A stretch of 64,000 nt of DNA from Saccharomycodes ludwigii (taxonomy: Eukaryota > Ascomycota > Saccharomycetes > Saccharomycodales > Saccharomycodaceae): NCBI RefSeq assembly GCF_020623625.1, contig NC_060200.1, positions 2,996,001 to 3,060,000 on the forward strand. The letters run 5' to 3'. The notes beneath the pieces were generated by a model, which did no database searches, was not told the origin of the DNA, and was given only the letters and a program-made list of their open reading frames with translations. The number at the start of each line of letters is the position of its first letter. Within the stretch, counting starts at the first letter, position 1. This document shows positions 31,655 through 40,000 of this stretch, piece by piece. A program made the position numbers and the translations under genes.

Positions 31655-32701
31655 ATGACAGTTATTAACGTAGGTATCGTAGGTACAGGTATTTTTGCTA
31701 GAGATAGACATTTACCATCATATAAAGAGCTAAGTGATAAGTTTAAAGTTGTTTCTTGTTATAATAGAACTAGAAGCAAGGCAGAGGAATTTGCTAAGTT
31801 GGCCGATATCCCAAAAAATAAAGTTTTCAACTCAATTGAGGAGATTGTGGCTGATCCAGAAGTTGAACTTATCGACGCTCTTGTCCCCGTCCAATTTAAC
31901 TTGGATGTGGTCAAAACATGTTTAAAAGCTGGGAAACCAGTTTCTTTGGAAAAACCAATAGCAGCTACCATGCAACAAGCACGTGCCTTGGTAAAATTGA
32001 CGGATGATTCGGATGTACCAGTTTCAATTGGTGAAAATTGGTTGCATTTGGAATCTGTAGCCGCTTTAAAGAAAGCAGTGAAAGAGATTGGACCGATTGT
32101 TTCTTTTACTTATAACTCTACAGGGGCCTTTGTAACCAAGAACAAGTATTTGAGCACGTCATGGCGCCAACATCCAGAACACATTGGTGGTTTTTTATCT
32201 GATGGTGGTGTTCATCAGTTGGCTCTTTTAACCAGTGTCTTGGGTGAAATTAAATCAGTATCTGCTTTGACGAAACAAGTTAGAAAAGAGTCCGGAGCGG
32301 ATGATGTTGTTTTTTCCACTGTTAAATTAAAGAGTGATGTGATTGGGACATTCACCTATGGGTCGGCTTTTGGACAAACAAGTAAATGGACTATTTTTAA
32401 AATATACGGGCTAAATGGTTCCGTGTTTTTGGATCTCTCAGATAAAAGAGAACCTAAAATCACTGTTCTTGTCGGTGGGTGCGCCGAAGAGAATTTAAAA
32501 AACGAAACAATAACAGTTAAAGAGGATGAATCTTTTGGTGTTAATGCTGAATTTGAAAATTTTCATCAGGCTGTCGTAGCTAAAGACAAAAATTTAATTT
32601 TAGGTACACCTAGAACCTGTTTCCATCATTTGGCTTGTGTAGCAGCCTTTTTAGAATCCTCTAGTAAAAATGGTGATCATGTTGATGTTGAAACTGTTTA
32701 A
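31655..32701 (+). CDS. GFO/IDH/MocA-family oxidoreductase (YMR315W orthologue)
   Basis: The product is 348 aa against 349 for S. cerevisiae YMR315W. A Rossmann NAD(P)-binding start, NVGIVGTGIFARDRHLPSY, covers residues 5-23 with GxGxxA-like spacing. The family EKP motif is at residues 99-101 (SLEKPIAA). The substrate-domain block SWRQHPEHIGGFLSDGGVHQ is nearly identical to yeast, as are VSALTKQVRKESGADD, TYGSAFGQT and LGTPRTCFHHLACV. The yeast enzyme is an NADP(H)-dependent oxidoreductase tied to NADPH supply. The physiological substrate is uncertain. The ATG at 31655 follows an A-rich leader. Confidence 0.95.
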   Translation: MTVINVGIVGTGIFARDRHLPSYKELSDKFKVVSCYNRTRSKAEEFAKLADIPKNKVFNSIEEIVADPEVELIDALVPVQFNLDVVKTCLKAGKPVSLEKPIAATMQQARALVKLTDDSDVPVSIGENWLHLESVAALKKAVKEIGPIVSFTYNSTGAFVTKNKYLSTSWRQHPEHIGGFLSDGGVHQLALLTSVLGEIKSVSALTKQVRKESGADDVVFSTVKLKSDVIGTFTYGSAFGQTSKWTIFKIYGLNGSVFLDLSDKREPKITVLVGGCAEENLKNETITVKEDESFGVNAEFENFHQAVVAKDKNLILGTPRTCFHHLACVAAFLESSSKNGDHVDVETV

Positions 32702-33082
32702 ATTTTATATATGTATGTATGTGGAATGGGGGTAAGAGGATTAACTATTCCTCCCTCCTTCTACAAGGAAATATAAGTTTAAAATATATGATGTAATGTT
32801 TATGTGCCTCTTTAATGTCGAATATTTAATATAGTGACGTGTTTTGTTACGAAGTGAATGGATGTAGTTAAAGGTTTTCTAAGATATATTGTTATAGGTA
32901 AAATGGTATTGAATAGCGTAAAAATTTAAAAGGAAATTAGGAATGGAAGGGGAAAAACGGGAAAGGGGAAAAACGGGAAGGGGGAAAAACGGGAAAGGGG
33001 AAAAACGGGAGAAAATAAATTTTTTTTTGATGTGCAATGTTAAGATGTGTAACTCTTGAATTTTCTCCTTGCCAGGAATTTC
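32702..33082. other. Intergenic between the oxidoreductase and tRNA-Tyr
   Basis: There are 381 bases containing the G-rich minisatellite at 32947-33010. I see nothing else there. Confidence 0.5.
32947..33010 (+). repeat. 16-bp G-rich minisatellite, four units
   Basis: Four consecutive 16-base units of the form AAGGGGAAAAACGGGA run from 32947 to 33010 with only small A/G differences. Each unit has a GGGG and a GGG run, giving eight G-runs spaced by 2-6 bases. This matches the canonical G-quadruplex pattern on the plus strand. It ends 72 bases before the tRNA-Tyr gene. Confidence 0.9.
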
Positions 33083-33173
33083 CTCTCGGTAGCCAAGTTG
33101 GTTTAAGGCGCAAGACTGTAATATGTACTACAAAGAAATCTTGAGATCGGGTGTTCGACTCACCCCCGGGAGA
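33083..33173 (+). tRNA. tRNA-Tyr (anticodon GUA) with 16-nt intron
   Basis: The acceptor strand CTCTCGG (33083-33089) pairs with CCGGGAG (33166-33172), with discriminator A at 33173. The anticodon GTA is at 33118-33120. The anticodon stem CAAGA/TCTTG is restored when a 16-base intron (33122-33137) is removed, leaving a 75-nt mature body before CCA addition. The T arm contains GTTCGAC. The sequence is close to S. cerevisiae tRNA-Tyr, which also has an intron one base 3' of the anticodon. A seven-T run at 33201-33207 is the likely RNA polymerase III terminator. Confidence 0.97.
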
Positions 33174-33292
33174 TACAAAATATGGGATATTAACCCATAA
33201 TTTTTTTGTTATTACTGTAACACAATAATTACTAGATAATTCATTGCAATTTATTTTTTAATGTGATTGTCGTTTGTCTTTAGAAAATGATG

Positions 33293-33323
<31 letters not shown>

Positions 33324-33726
33324 ACTTTCGCCTTGTGACTTTTGACACTTACTGACATGTATTAAATAAAAAACTAGCAAAATATTTCATATATTTTAAA
33401 AAAGTGTGCATTGTCTACCAAGTGTGCCAATAATAATTGATATTTTGTTTTTAAACATTTTATACCAAATAAACCTATCATATTAAAACAAAAATAACCC
33501 ATACTATTTATTTTTCCAGGATAATATTTGTGCTAAAACCTTGTTGTGTGAAGAAAATGTATGTTGTAAGATATCAAGGACTCCAGCATAATGTATTTTT
33601 ATTTGCAATAACAAAAAAAAAAAAACTTTAAATTATCATTTGGCACTTTTAGTAACAGTATGATATATATATTTCATTTTTTTTTTTTAAAAAAAATAAG
33701 AAAAAAAAAAGTTTTAAAAGCAATTT
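33174..33726. other. Intergenic: tRNA-Tyr 3' flank and transporter promoter
   Basis: There are 553 bases containing the polymerase III T-run, a long T tract at 33292-33319, and A/T tracts just ahead of the transporter ATG. I found no CACGTG or AAACTGTGG sulfur-regulatory motif. Confidence 0.5.
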
Positions 33727-35496
33727 ATGCTAAATATGTCAAATAATAACCAGCCCATTAACCGCTACGAGTTAGTTGAAAATGAGGAGGCTTATTGCCT
33801 TATTCCCACCGGTTCAGAATACGGTTCTAATACAAAAAAGGGTGTAAAAAATGATAAAGGAAATAATATAGTCTACAAAAATATTCCAATTGTACAAGAA
33901 CATTCAAATGATTTATTCTTCCAAGATAGTGATAGTGATACCGACAAGCAAAACATTGTCAAATTAAACCCATTTGCTGATCCAACCGTAGCTGAATATT
34001 ACAGGAAAATATATAAAAATGCGGATTATGAAGGCCTGCTACACTTTGAACCCGAGTTTAATTGGTCCAAAAACGAAGAAGATGTTCTGTTGAAAAAGTT
34101 AAATCATAGGGTGGCCCTTGTTGCGTGTTTTTTGTTTGCTGCTCTACAAATTGATAGAGGAAATTTAAAACAAGCTATTTCTGATAACTTATTAGAAGAT
34201 TTGGGTATGAATACCAATGATTATAACCATGCAAATACCATCTTCTTATTATGTTTTTTGCTGGCTGAAATTCCATCACAGTTGTTATCCAAAAAAATCG
34301 GGCCTGAAATTTGGATTCCCATACAGATGATATTGTGGAGTTTTGTTTCTGTGTGTCAAGCTACTATCCATAGCAAAAGAGGATTTCTAATTACTAGAGC
34401 TCTGATAGGCTCATTAGAAGGTGGGTTTGTTTCAGATTTAATTCTATGGCTAAGTTACTTTTTCACAGCCAAAGAGTTGACAGTTAGATTATCGTGGTTT
34501 TGGGCCACCTTATCAGTAGTCCAAATAAGTACAGCTTTTTTAGCCTTTGGTATTTTAAGAATGCGAGGCATTTGGGGATTAGAGGGTTGGAAATGGTTAT
34601 TTATTATCGAAGGTATCATGTCCGGTTTCATTGGCATTATTTCTTTCCAATTAATGGTTCCATCTGCTGTTCAAACAAAAAGTTGGTTGGAACCGAATGG
34701 CTGGTTTACTGAGAGGGAAGAAAAAATCATAGTCAATAGGCTACTAAGAGATGACCCCAGCAAGGGTGACATAAATAATAAACAACCTTTGAGTTTAAAA
34801 GACATCTGGCAAGTTTTAATTGACTATGATCTGTGGCCAATTTATATTATTGGGCTAATGGCCTACATTCCAATTGATACCTTTGACCCATATTTCACGT
34901 TAACTTTACAAAACTTGGGCTTTTCTAAATTTAATATTCAATTGTTGACAATTCCAGCAAATGTTTTACATATAATATTTTTGTTGATAATTACGTCCGT
35001 AAGCGAAAAATTTAATGAAGTTAGCATGATTTGTTTGTTCGCTCCTATATATACAACAATTGTTCTTGGGATAATAAGATGGTGGCCAGGTAGTATGATT
35101 CAGATCTGGCCTTCGTATATCTTATGTGTACTATTTGTTGGACAACCTTATATTCATGCTATTTGTGTCTCTTGGGTATCCAGAAATTCCAATTCCATAA
35201 AAACAAGGGCCATATCTGCTGCCTTGTATAACATGTTTGTCCAATTAGCAAATATTGTTGCAACTAATATATACAGAGACGATGATAAACCAAAATACAA
35301 TAGAGGAAATTATCAATTATTTCATATTTCATGGCTATTAATTCCAATATTATTACTAACTAAGGCATATTATATTTTCAGAAACAAACAAAAAGGTAAA
35401 AGTTGGAATGCAATGACACCAGAGCAAAGGGAAGATTATATTTATAACAGTACAGATATAGGTTGTAAACGCTTAGATTTTAGATTTATTCATTAA
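33727..35496 (+). CDS. Allantoate-permease family transporter, Soa1/YIL166C-like
   Basis: The product is 589 aa in the DAL5 branch of the major facilitator superfamily, with about 12 hydrophobic segments from residue 137. It is closest in my recollection to S. cerevisiae YIL166C (Soa1, a sulfonate/inorganic sulfur transporter). Shared features include YEGLLHFEPEFNWSKNEE ahead of TM1, a Met-Asn-Thr-Asn-Asp-Tyr-Asn block, IVNRLLRDDPSKGDINNKQP in the central loop, and a C-terminus ending KRLDFRFIH. Substrate is inferred from that similarity. Cysteine (Yct1) and other anion carriers belong to the same group, so sulfur-compound uptake is likely but not certain. The N-terminus is longer than Soa1. 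A second Met four codons in is an alternative start. Such genes are often subtelomeric. Confidence 0.85.
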   Translation: MLNMSNNNQPINRYELVENEEAYCLIPTGSEYGSNTKKGVKNDKGNNIVYKNIPIVQEHSNDLFFQDSDSDTDKQNIVKLNPFADPTVAEYYRKIYKNADYEGLLHFEPEFNWSKNEEDVLLKKLNHRVALVACFLFAALQIDRGNLKQAISDNLLEDLGMNTNDYNHANTIFLLCFLLAEIPSQLLSKKIGPEIWIPIQMILWSFVSVCQATIHSKRGFLITRALIGSLEGGFVSDLILWLSYFFTAKELTVRLSWFWATLSVVQISTAFLAFGILRMRGIWGLEGWKWLFIIEGIMSGFIGIISFQLMVPSAVQTKSWLEPNGWFTEREEKIIVNRLLRDDPSKGDINNKQPLSLKDIWQVLIDYDLWPIYIIGLMAYIPIDTFDPYFTLTLQNLGFSKFNIQLLTIPANVLHIIFLLIITSVSEKFNEVSMICLFAPIYTTIVLGIIRWWPGSMIQIWPSYILCVLFVGQPYIHAICVSWVSRNSNSIKTRAISAALYNMFVQLANIVATNIYRDDDKPKYNRGNYQLFHISWLLIPILLLTKAYYIFRNKQKGKSWNAMTPEQREDYIYNSTDIGCKRLDFRFIH

Positions 35497-35693
35497 ATAA
35501 TTGTATGGGCTTGAATTTTTGTTTATTGGTTTAACCGTAGATAAAAATAATAACATCTCCACAATATAAGTATAATATCCTTGTTACTCATATTATCGTG
35601 CAAAGTAAGTTATTAATATTTTTAATTGTTGATCATATTACTTTAAACACTCTAATGTCAATATTATCCATTTTATATCGAAGTAAAACTGCG

Positions 35694-35734
<41 letters not shown>

Positions 35735-37010
35735 GCAGGCAATGAGATATGAAATTTTTTTTTTTTAAGTATCCTTTAGAACAATTTTACACGTTTTGCT
35801 GATATCTTTTTTTTTATATCATTATTGAAATTGTTACTAGCGCTATTATGTATTAAAAAAAAAAAGAAGAAAGAAAGAAAAACAAACTACGGTGATATAA
35901 ACCATGTTTTTTTTTTTTTCTTTCTTTCTTTGTTCATTAAATGACTTTTTACGCTATGGCCGATTTAGTCCGCAAATAGGTTAAGCGCATAGGTCGGTGA
36001 TCCGGCAATCTATGCAATGACCGAGCCATCAAAACTGTATATTTTTTTTTTTTTTTATAGAAAATATGAATCACGTGATGCATAAGTAATATTTTTATGG
36101 TCTGGAACAAAAAAATGTAATAGTTCTTTAAAATGCTCTGTTCTTGAAAAAAAAGAAAAAGAAAAAGAAAACGTTAAAACCGACACGTGTTATGATATCA
36201 ATTATTTTTATTATTTTTTTCTATTTATTTTTATATAAAGGTATACAGATACGCCCGGTGACTTTATTCACGATTAAATGGTTAAAAAGTTATATAAATA
36301 ACTAACTATACTTGAGAAAATTGACCAAAAAAAAAAATATAAAATTTATCTGAGTAAATACCACTTTAACTTTGGTTATATTTCACTTTTTTGAACCTTC
36401 TAAATTTTTTTTTTTTTTTTTTTTTTTTTCGAAATAATGATAACTAACAAATAAAAAAGACAGAAATTAATTTGCAACAAATTAAAAAAAAAAAAAAGAA
36501 AAAAAATAAAATGAAAAGAATGGGAAAAAAGCCTTTTTTCTTCTCTTTTTTTCTTTTTCTTTTGGTTAACTTTGAGTAGCTAACTTATCTTAATCATAAA
36601 TAATTTTAAACAGTTCGTCAATCTTCATTGTTTATGATTTTAATTGAGTTTTTAAATAAATTTGCCAATCATTTCACATCTTTAACACATGATACTATGA
36701 AAAAATGTGATGAAATCGAGCTCTATTGTATGCAATTATGATTTATTATTTCCTAATTTTTTTTATCTAAAATATGGTTAATTTAAATTACTAGCTTTAT
36801 CCAATTAATAAGAAAAAAAAAAAAAGTTAATCAATAATACTCAAGGGAAAATAATTTAATATAAATATGGATCACTTTATTCATTATTTTTACATCTTTT
36901 CAAAATCATTTCATTTATTTAGAAAACTTCATTTAAATAATTTCAACGTTTAGATAAAGAAATTCTTTCAGAAAAAATCCACAAATCTCAGAAATAGCAC
37001 ATCACCCAAT
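35497..37010. promoter_or_regulatory. Long upstream region of adhesin 1
   Basis: These 1,514 bases resemble the unusually long promoters of yeast FLO genes. A GC-richer patch (35957-36030) has repeated CGG/CCG triplets. Two palindromic E-box octamers, TCACGTGA (36071-36078) and ACACGTGT (36183-36190), follow. T tracts include one at 36405-36429. No gene is present. Confidence 0.5.
36071..36190. promoter_or_regulatory. Pair of palindromic CACGTG sites upstream of adhesin 1
   Basis: TCACGTGA at 36071-36078 and ACACGTGT at 36183-36190 are perfect palindromic octamers 112 bases apart and about 820-940 bases upstream of the adhesin ATG. Yeast bHLH factors such as Cbf1 or Pho4 bind this core. The factor here is unknown. 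Confidence 0.4.
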
Positions 37011-40000
37011 ATGACCTTTGAGAAACAGAAGGGAAAGCAAAGTTCCTTTTCGCTTCTTTCTACTCAGTTTTATTTAATATTTTTATGTTTGCTAAACAGA
37101 GTTAACGCTGTTGGATTGAGTAACGATACAGCTGCTGGTTGTCTGCCAAGTGTTAATGTTCTAGCTACTAAATATCCTGGTTTTAATATTGAATTTTATC
37201 ATTATAATTTCCTCTCCTATAATGATACAATAGATGAAGGTATGCCTGATTTCAATACTTATCAATCTGATGCCTATGTTGCTGGTGGCTATGCTGACCA
37301 AGGTTCATTTGGTTCAACATCTGGTGTCACCAATTTAACTTACAGCTACTTTCCTTCCGGTGATTTATACGCAATTCATTATGGTAAGTTGCCATCAAAC
37401 TACGACTATGACGAAACTTTTACTTTGACCAACTTCACCTATATTGCTACAGGGTATTTTGTTCCTCCATCATCTGGTACTTATACATTCTATTTAAAAT
37501 ACATCGATGATTTAGGTGTCTTATCCATAGGTGCTAATTCCGCTTTCAAATGTTGTTTAGCAGATTCATCAGGTACTGATGGAACATACCAAATTAGATC
37601 TATTTGGACTAGCGAAGGTCCAAGTGGAACGAATCAAATAGCAATTGATATGACAGAAGGTGTTTACTATCCAATTAGAGTTCTACATACTAATCGTCAA
37701 GCCTTAGGAGGTATTCAGTTTGGTTATATGGATCCTAATGGAGTTTATACCGATGATTTTTCAAGCGTCATATATAATTTAGGTGATACTGACAGCAGTT
37801 GTGATGCGCCAGGTGGAGCCACTACTACTTACACACCATGGACTGGCACATATACCTCCACTATTGGTACTACCATATATACCACTACCGGAAGTGACAA
37901 TATAAAGACTACTTCCACTATTTTTACTGTCGAAACCCCAGAATTTGAAGGTACTACCACCACCTACACACCATGGACTGGTACATACACATCCACTATT
38001 GGCACTAGTGTTACCACCAGTGTTGGATCAGATGGTATTACAACCACCTCTACTATCTACACAGTTGAGACTCCAGAAGTTGAAGGCACTACCACCACTT
38101 ACACACCATGGACTGGTACATATACTTCCACTATTGGCACTAGTGTTACCACCAGTGTTGGATCAGATGGTATTACAACCACCTCTACTATCTACACAGT
38201 TGAGACTCCAGAAGTTGAAGGTACTACTACCACCTACACACCATGGACTGGTACATACACATCCACTATTGGCACTAGTGTTACCACCAGTGTTGGATCA
38301 GATGGTATTCCAACTACCTCTACTATCTACACAGTTGAAACTCCAGAAGTTGAAGGCACTACTACCACTTACACACCATGGACTGGTACATACACATCCA
38401 CTATTGGTACTAGTGTAACTACTAGTATTGGATCAGATGGTATTCCAACTACCTCTACTATCTACACAGTTGAGACTCCAGAAGTTGAAGGTACTACTAC
38501 CACCTACACACCATGGACTGGTACATACACATCCACTATTGGCACTAGTGTAACTACTAGTATTGGATCCGATGGTATTCCAACTACCTCTACTATCTAC
38601 ACAGTTGAGACTCCAGAAGTTGAAGGCACTACCACCACCTACACACCATGGACTGGTACATACACATCCACTATTGGCACTAGTGTAACTACTAGTATTG
38701 GATCCGATGGTATTCCAACTACCTCTACTATCTACACAGTTGAGACTCCAGAAGTTGAAGGTACTACTACCACTTACACACCATGGACTGGTACATACAC
38801 ATCCACTATTGGCACTAGTGTTACCACCAGTGTTGGATCAGATGGTATTCCAACTACCTCTACTATCTACACAGTTGAGACTCCAGAAGTTGAAGGCACT
38901 ACCACCACCTACACACCATGGACTGGTACATACACATCCACTATTGGTACTAGTGTAACTACTAGTGTTGGATCCGATGGTATTCCAACCACCTCTACTA
39001 TCTACACAGTTGAAACTCCAGAAGTTGAAGGTACTACTACCACTTACACACCATGGACTGGTACATACACATCCACTATTGGTACTAGTGTAACTACTAG
39101 TATTGGATCAGATGGTATTCCAACTACCTCTACTATCTACACAGTTGAGACTCCAGAAGTTGAAGGCACTACCACCACCTACACACCATGGACTGGTACA
39201 TACACATCCACTATTGGCACTAGTGTAACTACTAGTATTGGATCCGATGGTATTCCAACTACCTCTACTATCTACACAGTTGAGACTCCAGAAGTTGAAG
39301 GTACTACTACCACCTACACACCATGGACTGGTACATACACATCCACTATTGGCACTAGTGTTACCACCAGTATTGGATCCGATGGTATTCCAACTACCTC
39401 TACTATCTACACAGTTGAGACTCCAGAAGTTGAAGGTACTACTACCACCTACACACCATGGACTGGCACATATACTTCCACTATTGGCACTAGTGTTACC
39501 ACCAGTGTTGGATCAGATGGTATTCCAACTACCTCTACTATCTACACAGTTGAGACTCCAGAAGTTGAAGGCACTACTACCACCTACACACCATGGACTG
39601 GTACATACACTTCAACTGTTGGTACTACTGTAGTTACCACAACCGGTACTGATGGTAAGCCAACCACCTCTACTACCTACACAGTTGAGACTCCAGAAAC
39701 CAACGGTGTTACAACTACTTACACACCATGGACTGGTACATTTACTTCGACTATTGGTACTACTGTAGTTACCACAACCGGTACTGATGGTAAGCCAACC
39801 ACCTCTACTACCTACACAGTTGAGACTCCAGAAACCAACGGTGTTACTACCACTTACACACCATGGACTGGTACATACACTTCGACTGTTGGTACTACTG
39901 TAGTTACCACAACCGGTACTGATGGTAAGCCAACCACCTCTACTACCTACACAGTTGAGACTCCAGAAACCAACGGTGTTACTACCACTTACACACCATG

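Noticed and set aside
37945-39633. Long +frame ORFs with repeated HHGLVHTHPLLALVLPPVL-type peptides
   Set aside because: They are out-of-frame readings of the 135-bp adhesin repeats. They stay open only because the repeat unit is a multiple of three.
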